DNA of 64,000 bases, taken from Symbiodinium natans. Lineage: Eukaryota > Sar > Dinophyceae > Suessiales > Symbiodiniaceae. Positions 1 through 10,625 of this stretch are shown in pieces. The DNA lies in assembly GCA_905221605.1 (NCBI GenBank), contig CAJNDS010000002.1, forward strand, positions 1,479,438 through 1,543,437, read 5' to 3'. Position 1 is the stretch's first letter. Every line of letters starts with the position of its first letter. Under the pieces are notes generated by a model, which saw only the letters and a list, made by a program, of their open reading frames with translations, did no database searches and had not been told where the DNA came from. The position numbers were made by a program, and so were the translations under genes.

Positions 1-379
1 AGGACAGAAGCCCAGGGAAGGACGGATTTGGAGCTTGTGTATGAAGAGCCTGTTGAGTTGAAGAGCCTACAAAAGCAGGGTCTGCAGGGCAGCATTGCAG
101 AATATTGCAGTGGTCATTGCAGGAGGCTTCTCAGCCCAGAAGTGATGTCGGCTCGAGAGGCCGCAGGCGGTGGGCCACGTGCTCATATGGCGGCCTTGAG
201 AATACCTATGTTGTAGTCATTGTAGTTGCATGCCTTCAACACATGTGTGTACAACAGATATACATATATATATATATATGCTACCCCCCCCCTTCCAAAA
301 CCCCACGTTTAAGAAACACGATCGGCGAGCATCGATGTTTCCCATGACAGGCTTCGACATGATTTGAATAACTAAATTG

Positions 380-1720
380 TGTAAACCCTGAAGGGGGGGC
401 TTTAATGTATTTTAAGGCGGGTGGGAGAATTGAATAGCTAAACTAAAGAGAATAATTAACTAAATTTGTTAATTAAATTAATTAAAATAATTAGATTTTA
501 AATGCTTCAAATGCTTCAAATCCTGAAAGGCAGGGGGGGCAGCTCCTGAGGGGATTTCAATACTCTAAATCTGAAGCCCCCCTATTGAAACATGCAGGCC
601 CCTTCAGATTTAAATGATCTCTTCTTTTTTGTTGACTTCCCCTTCGCGGAGGGGGCCAGGCCCCCCCCCCCCCCCCCTATCAGGATTTATTAAACTATTT
701 AAAATAATAGAAATATGTGATTTTTTAAATGATTTACTTAAACACTCTCCCCGAATTAGATAATTTGAGTATGAAGGCCTCTATTTATATATGAAGGCCC
801 CGCCATATTTACTTTATCTAATTCTCTTCCCCGAATTAAGTAATGTAAACATGAAGGCCCTTCCACATTTAAATGATTGACTTTGGGGGAGGGGGGGGAG
901 AATTAAATAATTAAAGATCTAAATAATTTGAATACATCAAATCCTAAGAAATGGAGGGGGGGGAGCTCCCCCCCTTCTGGAGGGAATGAAACAGCTAATT
1001 TTTTTTTATGAAGATCCCTATTTAAATATGAAGGCCCCTTCAGATTTAAATGATTGAATTCCCCCGGTGGGAGGGGGCAAGGCCCCCTTTTAGGATTTCA
1101 ATATTTTAAACACATTAATATAAATAGGCAAATTAATTTAATTCCTGAAAGGGGGGAGGGGGGGGGGGGGGGGGCTCTCTGCTTCTGAGGGGAGTTAGAT
1201 AAGTTAAATAAGTAAAAATGAAGGCCCCTCAGATTTAAACTCATTTCGTTCCCCCTGCTTCTTTCAGGATTTAATTGTTTAAAATAGTTTCTTCGTATAA
1301 TTTATGTAAATTATTTAATTCCCTCCCCGAATCAAGGAATTAAATATGAAGCCTAAATATGAAGACCCTTCCATATGTACATCATTTAGTTCAGGGGGGA
1401 GAATTTATATCTTACATAATCCAAATCTTGAAGTGGGGGGGGGGGGCAGCTCCTTCCTTCTGGGGGAAACAAAAAACTACACAATTTACATATGACGCCC
1501 CTATTTAAATCTGAAGGCCCCCCCCTCAGATTTAAATTTGTTCATTATTTAATTCTCCTTGCTGAAGGGGACCGGGGTTTAAATTATGTAAATTATTAAG
1601 TCCCTCCCGAATTCAGTAATTTAAATATTAAGGCCTCTATTTGAATATGAAGGCTCCTCTATTTCTTAAAATATGATTACTTAATTCTCCTCCCCGAATT
1701 ACATAGTCTAAGTACGAAGC
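380..1720. repeat. AT-rich degenerate repeat block with G/C runs
   Basis: No coding sequence is apparent. The block is built from degenerate copies of a phrase resembling ttaaatatgaaggcccc, alternating with AT-rich spacers (ttaaatgatt, gaattaagtaat) and homopolymer runs of 8-20 G or C. About ten copies of the aaggccc phrase occur at irregular spacing between 400 and 1660. The composition is unlike the rest of the window. Confidence 0.6.
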
Positions 1721-1769
1721 AGATTGTTGAGGCCACCAGATGATTTGATCTGTGACATAGAGAGGCAAA

Positions 1770-2500
1770 TCTGCAATTTCAAATCTGCGATCTGCGTTTT
1801 CTCGGGAAAAACGCAGATTTCAAATCTGCTAGGAAAACGCGGATTTCAAGTCTGCGAACCTGCATTTTCTCGAGGAAACGCAGATTCGCAGATTTGCAGA
1901 CTCGTTGGGGGCCACAAATCTGCGAATCTGCGTTTTCTTGAGAAAAACACAGATTTCAAATCTGCGAATCTGCGTTTTCTCGAGAAAAATCGCAGATTTC
2001 AAATCTGCGAATCTGCGTTTTCTCGAGAAAAACGCAGATTTCAAATCTGCGAATGTGCGTTTTCTCGAGGAAACGCAGATTCGCAGATTTGCAGATTGGT
2101 TGGGGCCTACAAATCTGCGAATCTGCGTTTGCTCGAGGAAACACAAATTCGCAGATTTGCAGATTGGTTGGGGGCTGCAAATCTGCGAATCTGCGAATCT
2201 GCGTTTTCTCGAGAAAAACGCAGATTCGCAGATTTGCAGATTGGTTGGGGGCTACAAATCTGCGAATTTTGCGAATCTGCGTTTTCTCGAGAAAAACGCA
2301 GAATCGCAGATTTGCAGATTGGTTGGGGGCTACAAATCTGCTAATCTGCGTTTTCTCGAGGAAACGCAGACTCGCAGATTTGCATGGATGGGGGCTACAA
2401 ATCTGCGAATCTGCGAATCTGCGTTTTCTCGAGGTTTCGCAGATTCGCAGATTTGCAGATTGGTTGGGGCTACAAATCTGCGAATCTGCGAATTGGTGAC
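1770..2500. repeat. Palindromic satellite array centred on CTCGAG
   Basis: Tandem copies of a roughly 55-70 bp unit. The core is an almost perfect inverted repeat: arms aaatctgcgaatctgcgttt and the complement, meeting at tctcgaga. Successive palindromes are separated by a short spacer containing gattggttggggctac. About a dozen copies occur. Long open frames exist on both strands only because the unit lacks stops, and their translations are shadows of the repeat. Single-stranded copies would form stable hairpins. Confidence 0.85.
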
Positions 2501-2544
2501 CTGAGACGTGGGGTTTTGTTGGGGGGGGGGGGGGGGTACCATAT

Positions 2545-2740
2545 ATATAGATATGTATGTGTGTATGTATGTATGTATGTATGTATGTATGTATGTATGT
2601 ATGTATGTATGTATGTATGTATGTATGTATGTATGTATGTATGTATGTATGTATGTATGTATGCATATATATAATATACATATATATATATATATGTATG
2701 TGTGGTATGTATGTATGTACGTATGTATGTATGTGTGTGT
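2545..2740. repeat. (ATGT)n microsatellite
   Basis: About 25 uninterrupted gtat/atgt tetramers, then a degenerate tail of ta and gtat repeats. A run of 16 G precedes it at about 2521. Not coding. Confidence 0.95.
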
Positions 2741-2759
2741 TGACGCGCTTGGTAGCATG

Positions 2760-2940
2760 TTTCAGTGCGACCCTACATTGCGGCCAGGCCGCCTCATGGA
2801 CATGCCCTTGGCATCCCTGTCCCTCGTCGCTTGGCGATATGGCGGATCCTGTGCGATAGGTGCTGAGTGAACATGAGTGAACGCAGAATAGCCATGAATA
2901 AGATCCAAATGTACAAGACACTGCAAGGCCCTCGAGCCCT

Positions 2941-2982
<42 letters not shown>

Positions 2983-3853
2983 CCCCATGTGAAGCCTCTC
3001 TAGTGTTTGCATGTAGGATGTGCCGGTTGCATGCCGGCTCGTCTCATCTGGTAATCGTGGATAGCTTGTAAAGTAGGTTCCACATTTGAGCACACATCAA
3101 TTGACTCCCTTCACGTGAAGGCCAGTGTCACCCTGCTGGCCTTCGTGCCCTTGGCACGTGGATTGCTGAACAGGCCCCAAGAATTGTAGACGAAGGGGCC
3201 GGTCTAGCTTTCGCTAGCAGACTGGCGCTTGTATCACTTGGTTTAGGGCACTTGGTGGGTTCAGTGGTTGTGCCTCGTGCAGGCTGAGCAACTCGGACTT
3301 GGCTGAGGATTCGCATGCAGACTGCTGAGAACTAGTGAGGGCTTGAGCCCACTCCAAATGGTAGCGGTAGCTTAGCAGCTTAGTTGCAGGAGTTCAGTGA
3401 ATAAGCTCTGCCTCTGCAGCTATCTGTCTTGCACCGATTTGCCTGACACCTGTTTGGTTACATGTTTCTGCTGTGGTGTGGCTCATGAAGCCTTAGACAG
3501 GAGTCAGTGAGGTTCGCCAACAGAGATTGTCGAGTCACATGCCTGCAAGGCATGTGCACACTGGAAATACCAGCTTGACACTGTCGGCATGTTTTCTATG
3601 GCCTGTGAGAAGACACCGGCTCTGTTGCGGTCAGTCCGGCGTGTGAGCTGCAGGAGAAGCTACCAGAATAAGTGAAATGTAAATTTTGGCGGGTTCGAGC
3701 AATGGGATATTCTGCTTTATACTGCAGTTCACGACGTGTCGTTTCATAGCCGCCTGACATGGCCGGACTCCTGGTGTATCGCTTTCCAAAAAAGGACGCG
3801 GTTTTTGCAGCATTTCAGCCTGCTTCATGCCCTCAACTAGCTCATGCTCTTGA
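2760..3853. other. No gene recognised; (TC)n tract at 2944-2980
   Basis: Apart from an 18-unit (TC)n tract followed by a C run, the sequence is of ordinary complexity. No recognisable protein motif was found in any frame. It may be intronic or intergenic. Confidence 0.5.
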
Positions 3854-3966
3854 ATGATGGAAGCCAGGCACGGCTGCGTGATGATCGACCACCTCCTGGA
3901 CGACGACCAGCTCGGTAGCTTGCGGGACGTTGTGGTCGAGGCGATCTGCGATCTGCACCTCCTCGC
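3854..3966 (+). CDS. Candidate exon, unknown protein
   Basis: This frame starts at two adjacent ATG codons and reads an acidic, leucine-rich helix-like segment (core MIDHLLDDDQLGSLRDVVVE) before running into likely intron sequence near 3966. A second exon-like segment follows at about 4227-4325 (core LPRSHEVRLRDLAAKSP). No family is recognised. The call rests only on protein-like composition, so it could be spurious. Confidence 0.22.
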
Positions 3967-3997
3967 ACTTCGCGCAGTTTGGTGTGTCTGGTGCTGA

Positions 3998-6426
3998 TTT
4001 GGTCTTCTGGTGATTCCTTTTTTATTGTCATCGTCCGTAAGTGGGCAGCGCAAAGGCTTCCTTCGCCGTAACATCCAGCTCCCACTCCGATGCAAAGACA
4101 CAGAGCTGTTTCCTGCATTGATGATATCCCTCACGCGCGTTCTATCTCTTTCGATGAGCGAGATGTCTAACGGAAGCGACAGTACTGCACCGGGAGACCA
4201 ATCCACAACTTATGCTCATGGCGACTTGATGGCGACTGCCAGGAGAGCGCCCGCTTGGACCTCCCGCGCTCCCACGAAGTACGCCTGCGGGACCTGGCGG
4301 CCAAGTCGCCAGGTTGGAGGGCTTGTTGTGCAGAGAACAGCTGCTTACTGCCACATGTAAACTGAATCCCTGTCTACAGTCGCCAAGCAATGAATGGTGA
4401 GACGCTTCACCAAGAAGTAGTGCTGAGACTTTAGATTGCTCCCATCGTCCTGTGAGTGCTCTTGGTGGTGTCCTCCTGGGCAAGAGGATCCGAGGTTGTT
4501 CGCGTTTCGATGGGCTTCGCGTGCAATAGTGCGGATGCCACAGCTTCAATCGACCTACAGCAGCTTCAGTGCCTGAACCAAAGCAGAAAGTCTTAAAAGT
4601 CACCTCTGCCAGCCTTCGCGGAGCTAGCGACGCACCCGCTGGTGATGCAGCTGGCAAGGCTGCGAAAGCTGCGACCCATGCTTCGTTTTGTTCTGTTTGC
4701 TTTGCCTCCTTGGATGGGCGAGCCAGGTTAAAGCTGCAAGTATCGAAAGCCTTGAAGCGGATAGCATGCATAAGCAACATGTGGCTGCGTTTACAGAGCT
4801 TGCCAGGCGGCTACTAAGTCCAGCCCTCCTCCTTTCTGATGTGGAGAGTTGTCCGGACCTCACGAAGTTTAAGCTTCAGTCACGGCATAGCGCAGAGGGC
4901 AGTCGATCTCCTTGCAGCGCCCATTGCACGGCGGCTTCAGAGATGTTTTGAGCCGATGTCAAAGGTCGGACAGACGTTGACTACGTGCGCAAAGAGTTAG
5001 AGGCCGGAGAGTAGGGTCCCGCATCTTTCTTGGCGTCCTTTTACAAGGAGCCCATGCTTAAAGGGACCCTGCCCGGCCCTGCCCCTACTTAGAAGCTGCT
5101 GTCCACAGAGATGTCCGAGGAATTCCGTGCAGAACATGGCAGAACGGGTTCCGCACAGTGTGCGCGTCTTGAGTTGCAGGAAACAACCTGGCACGTGGTG
5201 CATCCCTACAGCAGTGCCGAGTTTCCTGGTGTGGTGCGCCCGTGCTTTTCACCGACGTTCTTGTCGCTGAGTCGTGACTGCTTGATCACGTACCGTGACC
5301 AAGCAGGTTGATCCCAGGATCAACGTCACTGTCGTGGCCTGGGCATGTGGGGTTTCTGCAGGCAGCATTTCTCACGAGCTGTTTCTTTACTCTTCCGGAT
5401 CGCCACGCGCTGCATCTCGATGAGAACAATTGGTTGGAGATACGGTACCTCAATGCGCTTGCCACATTGAGGTCACATGGTTTCTAGACCAGCTGGACAC
5501 GGAGAACTCCACGTGGGCTTTCGTGAAGGTGCCAGCTGTGATCACGAGCTCTTCACACCTGACCCCTCCTCGAACCTTGTCCTAGCCCAGCTTGTCTGAT
5601 GAATGCATGAGTTTGACCTTGCGGGAGTTTCATTCATTCCAAGGCCAAAAGATTGTCCTTGTTAACAAGATGAGGACCCTAGCTTCCACAAGCTCCGTGA
5701 AATTTCGTAACAGCCCTCGGATAGCACGAGGCTTACACACTCTAAGCAAGCTCAAAAAGCCTCTCAGATTCCCCCCCCCCCCTCCCAAAGAGAGAGCGGA
5801 AGAGTTCAGGGCGTGCGTGGGCGTTTACTCTGGCGACAGTGAAACATTGCCCCACCCCCCAAGTTCTGGACTCTCCCCTGAAACATCAACTAAGCCCTGC
5901 TGTGCGTTTGGGATGTTGCCCCTTATACTGACAGTCCTCAATAGGGATTATAGTACAAATTCATTTACTCTCCATTAAGGGTGGCTTGTTAGTATGTCGG
6001 GGAAACATCCCAACTGCGTCAATGCACCTTGCAAATGGCGAGCGGGGCCCTGCCCTGCCCCCCCCCTGCCCCCCCCCTGCCCCCCGCCCCCCGCTATGAC
6101 CATGCCGAACCAAAGCAAACCAAGCCCGCCCACCCCACATGCTTTAGTCGCCAAGCACGTTGGCCTCAGCCCTTGCAAAATCTGCCCAACCTATTTCTAG
6201 GTAGGCCCTTAGGGATACTTTATATTTCCCTCATTGGGTTTCAAGAGGATCATCATATTTAGGAACTATTGTTCAGAGGACTCCAAAGGCCATCCCAGAT
6301 GTTGCAGCCTGAACTAGGCAAAACTTCTGTTTTAGCGCATGTGCAACTTTGCAAAGTAAGCGGAAATGCTGTAGCAAGATACCATCTCTGGAGCTTGTCA
6401 GAAGGCAGAAAGTGCTGTAGTTTGTA
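3998..6426. other. No gene identified
   Basis: Several short exon-like stretches exist, for example 4730-4800 with an alpha-helical reading (ESLEADSMHKQHVAAFTELA). None can be assigned to a family or joined convincingly. C-rich tracts lie at 5770-5786 and 6055-6092. It may be the introns of an unrecognised gene. Confidence 0.4.
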
Positions 6427-6531
6427 TGGGGGGTTTCCGAAATTCGGGGTACCTTGTTGGGGTCCTTATTATGAGGAGATCCTTCTATCTGGGGGTTTAT
6501 ATTAGGGGTCCCTTGTTTTCGGAAATCCCCA
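6427..6531 (-). mobile_element. MITE-like repeat, copy 1
   Basis: A short element of about 105 bp with imperfect terminal inverted repeats (ggggtttccgaaa at one end, tttcggaaatcccc at the other) and internal GGGGTCC/ATAG phrases. In reverse complement it aligns along its length with 34805-34910 and 43820-43923. No coding capacity, so if mobile it is non-autonomous. Confidence 0.6.
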
Positions 6532-7138
6532 TGTGCAGGTCGCTGCTGAAATAGTACTTGGAGCCTTTCAGAGGGCAGAATGCGGTACGTTTTTGAAATT
6601 GCTGGAGCCTGCGAAGAAGCAGACACGCTGTTTTTGTTGCTCTCTGTCCGCTGCCCTTGCAAGTATTGTGAAGGGTTTGGCGTTTAGGGTTTAGAGTTTA
6701 GGGTTAGGATTTGGGGTTACGAGTAGGGTAGCCATGGTAAATAGAAAGCCTGTTTTAGGGTCGTTTGAACCCTGCTGACAGGTATTTTGTTTGATCCCGG
6801 GCCGTCGATTTGTTGATCATCCTTTGTTGGGTGTTGTCTATCCCTCACCAGCAGATACGCCCAGGTGAGTGTCGAGTTTGGTGATTCAAGGTGATTGGGT
6901 CTTGCACCTTGCCAAACACCCTACACCCTAAAATCCCAAACCCTAAACTTCCAAACTCCCTAAACCCGGCCCTAAACCCTCGAGTTTCAGGGCTTTCTCT
7001 AAGGGGGGTAAGCATCCCGCTCTTTTAATACGAGGCGCCGCTGGGAGATGGCGGGCACTTGCCGCAGCTGCCCCATCTCAGCTCCCCCGAGGAGCTACAG
7101 GCGCCGGGTCCTTCGTGGGTCTTTGGGCGCCTAGGCTT

Positions 7139-7345
7139 TAGGGGTTTGGGGTTTAGGGTTTAGGGGTTTAGACGGTTTAGGGGTTTAGGGGGTTTAGGGG
7201 TTTAGGGGTTTAGGGGTTTAGACGGTTTAGGGGTTTAGGGGGTTTAGGGGTTTAGGGGTTTAGAGGGTTTAGGGGTTTAGGGGTTTAGAGGGTTTTAGGG
7301 TTTTAGGGGTTTAGGGGTTTAGGGGGGGTTTAGGGGAGGTTTACT
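7139..7345. repeat. Interstitial telomere-like (TTTAGGG/TTTAGGGG)n block
   Basis: About 25 head-to-tail variants of TTTAGGGG, TTTAGGG and GGTTTAG. TTTAGGG is the plant-type telomere unit also used by dinoflagellates. More degenerate relatives flank it at 6668-6720 and, in the opposite orientation (CCCTAAA), at 6905-6980. It is internal, so not a chromosome end in this sequence. Confidence 0.85.
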
Positions 7346-7992
7346 GTGTCAGCTCGGGAGTACTGTGTATTTTGAGTATGGATGTTAGGTTTTGGGGGGG
7401 CGGTGCGTATGCCCTGGACACGAGGCAGTCCAGGTTCGCAGACGTATGTAAGTCTGAGTCGCAAGGAACCCCGCACCAAAAAAGGCCGGAAAACCCCAGA
7501 TGAACGACAAATATCCCGCTAAAACCCGAGAAAACAGCATCCCAAGCAGCTTAAAACCCTTCAAACCATGCCCTTACCACACCCACACACTCAGAAAATT
7601 GGAGCGTCTAGGGTAACTAAACTCTATGAATGCCCCCAGTCCCTAAGCACCACGCTATCGGGGCGACCGGCGCCCTCTCGCTAGACCGACGGCGCCACTG
7701 TTGCTCCGCTTTTTTGGGGGTTTTGGGGGACTGCGTTTTGCCAGCGGGGGGGAGGGAACTCTCCAAGTCTGAGTTACTTAGTTCCTTAATGAGACTCCAT
7801 ATCATTCAGGTGAGTTGTCTTGAAGAGAGAAAGCTCTAAGCCAAATACGAGAACATAAGAACAGAGTCCTACGAGAGGTGGTTGCTCGTCCATTCTCCAC
7901 GAGCTATGGAGCGTCAAAATGTTTAGAGTTCCAAACACGAAATCACACAGCTAAAGCCACCAGTAAAAAGCACATAATGCAGCGTAGCACCC
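7346..7992. other. Left flank of the retrotransposon, no gene recognised
   Basis: Unremarkable sequence with no identifiable protein motif. It ends at the left boundary of the inserted element, where the short CCTG core occurs. Confidence 0.4.
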
Positions 7993-8039
7993 CCTGCCAC
8001 TATAGGCGAAGAACATTTGTGTTGCCGAATGCTCAAGCT
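7993..8039 (+). repeat. Split direct repeat A1 (left end)
   Basis: A 47-bp sequence beginning cctgccactataggcgaag, identical by eye to A2 at 16413-16459. It marks the left end of the element. The first four bases, CCTG, recur at the B1/A2 junction and at the right end. Confidence 0.88.
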
Positions 8040-8078
8040 TCATGTGGTGGTTTCAGGCCGTGAGGGTTTGGAAGGATC

Positions 8079-8927
8079 TTGTTGAGACTAACTTTTACGG
8101 GTTGGGTTGCCCTTTCTACTGTGCTCCTTCCTCACTGCCGGCCCTCTTTCTTTCATTCCTCCTTGGCCTCCTGTGTGGCATTGCACTTGTTTGTGTCGTC
8201 TGCTGGCGGCTCGCCTCCGCCTGGTACCCGGCTGGTACCCCTGCCACGCAGCCTCGGGCTGCTTTGCAAAGGCTCCAGGCCTACGTGCATGCGCAACCCG
8301 GGGAGCCCAGGTTCGGTTAGTTTGGTGACTAATATTAGGGGTTTGTCGGTAACGGTTGAGGGCCCCCTCCGCGAAGCCTCAGCCCTTCTGTCCTACCTTG
8401 AGGACTTTCCTGCAGTCCCTTACCCGCAAAGCGCTGCCACCTCTTCCTTGTCTGCTGCAGCTAGCTCACCGCATACTGCTCTTCGTTCTTCATCGGGCCC
8501 TGCCGTTCAGGATCCCTTGCCGGCTCTTGAGCCCCTGAGCCTCTCGCCTACAAGGTCCGAGGTTGCTGCTACATTCCCTGTTTGCCCGCAAGCAGTTCTG
8601 AGGTCGGCCAGTCAGCTTGGCAGCGCAAATTTGAGTGGTGAGGATCGTGTAAGACGGGCTTGGCAGGCTGGCTGCTGGGCTCGTGCTGTGCTGAACGGCC
8701 ACGTCGGAACACCGCTGCCATCGCCGATTCTATCCCTCCCAAGCCGTGTTTACGCTGTGCTTGGGGGTGGCAATTTGGCCCCTTCTGTCTTCAAGACTTT
8801 CCGTGAGTTCAAGCAAGTTGTGGGGCCCTTGGAATCAAGCGACATTGTGTCGCACGGCTTTCCATCCGAAATTGAGGCACGTGCATACTTCCAGGCTGCA
8901 GGCGTCTCCTGGCCTGACAATCAGTGA
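8079..8927 (+). CDS. Element ORF with C-terminal hybrid-binding (viroplasmin/RNase H1-N) domain
   Basis: The first open frame of the retrotransposon. The N-terminal two thirds is rich in Ser, Ala, Pro and Leu and matches nothing I recognise. Residues about 222-276 (nucleotides about 8742-8906) fit the small domain shared by the N-terminus of eukaryotic RNase H1 and caulimovirus viroplasmin, which binds RNA/DNA hybrids. Features are the opening YAVLGGG, a central F-K-T-F-REFKQVVG in place of the usual W-x-E-C-x-x-x-V, and the closing GFPSEIEARAYF. The start is uncertain because no ATG precedes the first good coding stretch. The frame ends at TGA 8925-8927, overlapping the next frame, which could be entered by a -1 shift or by splicing. 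The role is inferred: binding of the reverse-transcription intermediate. Confidence 0.6.
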   Translation: MLRLTFTGWVALSTVLLPHCRPSFFHSSLASCVALHLFVSSAGGSPPPGTRLVPLPRSLGLLCKGSRPTCMRNPGSPGSVSLVTNIRGLSVTVEGPLREASALLSYLEDFPAVPYPQSAATSSLSAAASSPHTALRSSSGPAVQDPLPALEPLSLSPTRSEVAATFPVCPQAVLRSASQLGSANLSGEDRVRRAWQAGCWARAVLNGHVGTPLPSPILSLPSRVYAVLGGGNLAPSVFKTFREFKQVVGPLESSDIVSHGFPSEIEARAYFQAAGVSWPDNQ

Positions 8928-8929
8928 AT

Positions 8930-9283
8930 ATGGAGGACCTTCATCCTTTTTCTCAGCTCTCCCAGTTGTATGTGTACGAGCACCCAGTGGCCCATGGCGT
9001 CGTGGAAGCTCTGGCCGTGATCTTGATGAAGCGGGATCATGGTTGTCTCATTGCACTGCCGCCGGGGGTTATCCCAGACGACGAACTGTTGGCTGGCATG
9101 GATGTCGGCATGGAGGGCCAGGTCGGTCCCAACACTCAAGTGGAAGCGCCCCGAGCTTGCTTTGTTGGGGGATCAGCAGAAGTGCAGGATGGTGCGAGTC
9201 TAGCTGTGACCCTCGTGGACTTGGGCGGAGATGCTGTGTTTCGCCTGTTCCCTTTGGTTGCAGGCGAGGAGCCCGAGTTGCTC
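8930..9283 (+). CDS. Element ORF, N-terminal part of Gag-like protein
   Basis: Starts at ATG 8930, just after the overlapping stop of the preceding frame. It reads as a plausible globular protein (MEDLHPFSQLSQLYVYEHPV, then ALPPGVIPDDELLAGMD) to about residue 118. The same frame stays open to 9427, but after about 9285 protein-like sequence moves to the next frame (from AQPFRPSTPDIFPDP). A single shift near 9280-9290 would therefore join this piece to the Gag-like ORF. No family is recognised. The shift could be mutational decay, ribosomal frameshifting or a small intron. Confidence 0.5.
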
Positions 9284-10623
9284 AGCCTTTTCGACCCTCT
9301 ACTCCAGATATCTTCCCCGACCCTGTCAGTTTGCTGGAGAGTGCGCAGGCATGGGCGCGCGGCACCTTGGTCGATGGAGATCGTCTGGCCTTCTACTCGG
9401 CCGAAGAAGGGGAGGTCCCAACCTTGACGTCTCCTACCAGGCCAGTGCTCAGGCTTTCTCGACCTTCAGGCCTGGGCGCGACTCCAAAGGCCACTTTGGG
9501 CACTCCTCGTGGTGGTACCGCCACCGCCGCAAACGCCTCGCCTCCAGCCAAAGCCAAGAGGCCAACGACGGCAAACTTGGCCGCTCAGCTCGAGACAATT
9601 GCCCAGACCCTCCCAGCTCTCACTGCAAGACTGGAAGACCTGAGTGCCCGGCAAGAAAGCTACGAAGCTCGATTGGCGGGAGGGGCCGCTGCAACCTTGG
9701 CCCTGCCGCTGGGGCCAAAGCCAAAGGAGGGTGCGAAGCTCTCCAATCTTGCTGCTGTGTTGGGGCCGTCTCCGAGGACTGCCAAGACCACTGCCGTCTC
9801 TCCTTTGCACCGAGTCACCATGGCAGAGCAGGAGGTTTTGGAGTTTCAGGGCAGTGTGGAGGAGGAAGTGGTTCAAGGAATCTCAGGCGAGAGTGCCCTA
9901 GCAAAGGCTGTCCTGGCCCAGAGTCAGGCCCTAACCACGCTGGTTGCTCAGCTGGGAGGCGATCCTTTGCTAGACAATGCGACCAGTTCAGTGTCCACCA
10001 GAGGGGCTGCTCAGAGGGCAAAGCTCCAGGAGGAGTTGGCCTCAGGTCGAGGGGTTTTCTTCAGGACTGTCCTCCAAAACATGGCACGGAGAATGAATCC
10101 AGCTGTGACTCCAGAGACCGACCCCGCCGCTTTGCTTCACCAAGGCATTTGTCTCAGCAAGTACTGGGAACGCTTCGGAGGTTTTGGATCTCAAAGGGAT
10201 CTTGCACTCTTGGCGCATCAGCTGGCTCATGCGCTAGACGCCATGCAAGCAGGGCGCGTGGAATTGGCTCAAGATCACATGGCGCTAATGGCAGTGGCAT
10301 TGGAACAGGCAGTTATGGACTCTGGGCGGATGGACCTGGCCTTCCAGCTCACGTTGCTGGAAGAGCCCCCTGCTGCCATGTTCACTGCCAGGCCTCAGAG
10401 CAGCATGCTTGCGCGGGCGTTCGCGCCCTTAGCAGCCCAGCGGTGGGTAACGGTGGTGCTAGGCGCCTTGAAAGAGCTGGATGCCATTCAAGTGAAGCGT
10501 GCCGATTTAGTCAAAGGTGGGAAACACCAAGGCCAGGGTTCCGGGAGCCACGACTCGCAAGAATCCGAGGCCTCACAAAGGCGGCCACCAAAGCGACAGC
10601 CAAAGAAGAAACCGCAAGCCTGA
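9280..10623 (+). CDS. Gag-like structural protein of the retrotransposon
   Basis: About 447 residues in this frame, ending at TGA 10621-10623. A Pro/Ala/Thr-rich N-terminal part is followed by a coiled-coil-like segment (LAAQLETIAQTLPALTARLE, about 9570-9640). Next come an acidic region and an alpha-helical C-terminal half (VFFRTVLQNMARRMNPA, then LALLAHQLAHALDAMQAGRV). The protein ends in a strongly basic tail (RRPPKRQPKKKPQA) suited to nucleic-acid binding. No zinc knuckle is present. Position before the polymerase and overall architecture suggest Gag; sequence homology was not recognised. It probably fuses with the 8930-9283 segment. Confidence 0.6.
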   Translation, partial: AQPFRPSTPDIFPDPVSLLESAQAWARGTLVDGDRLAFYSAEEGEVPTLTSPTRPVLRLSRPSGLGATPKATLGTPRGGTATAANASPPAKAKRPTTANLAAQLETIAQTLPALTARLEDLSARQESYEARLAGGAAATLALPLGPKPKEGAKLSNLAAVLGPSPRTAKTTAVSPLHRVTMAEQEVLEFQGSVEEEVVQGISGESALAKAVLAQSQALTTLVAQLGGDPLLDNATSSVSTRGAAQRAKLQEELASGRGVFFRTVLQNMARRMNPAVTPETDPAALLHQGICLSKYWERFGGFGSQRDLALLAHQLAHALDAMQAGRVELAQDHMALMAVALEQAVMDSGRMDLAFQLTLLEEPPAAMFTARPQSSMLARAFAPLAAQRWVTVVLGALKELDAIQVKRADLVKGGKHQGQGSGSHDSQESEASQRRPPKRQPKKKPQA

Positions 10624-10625
10624 GG

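Noticed and set aside
1770-2500. CRISPR-like array
   Set aside because: Repeats are palindromes with near-constant short spacers that are themselves repeated, there are no unique spacers or cas genes, and the genome is eukaryotic.
1724-2921. Long open frames on both strands (up to 321 codons) rich in ICESAFSR / FLEKTQIRRF repeats
   Set aside because: They are translations of the palindromic satellite and the ATGT microsatellite; both strands give similar peptides, which is expected for inverted repeats and not for a gene.
9231-10620. Frame overlapping Gag, open over its whole length
   Set aside because: Composition (Cys, Arg, Ser, Gly excess) is that of a shadow frame of the Gag-like ORF; only the part after 10626, with frame-conserved repeats, looks translated.
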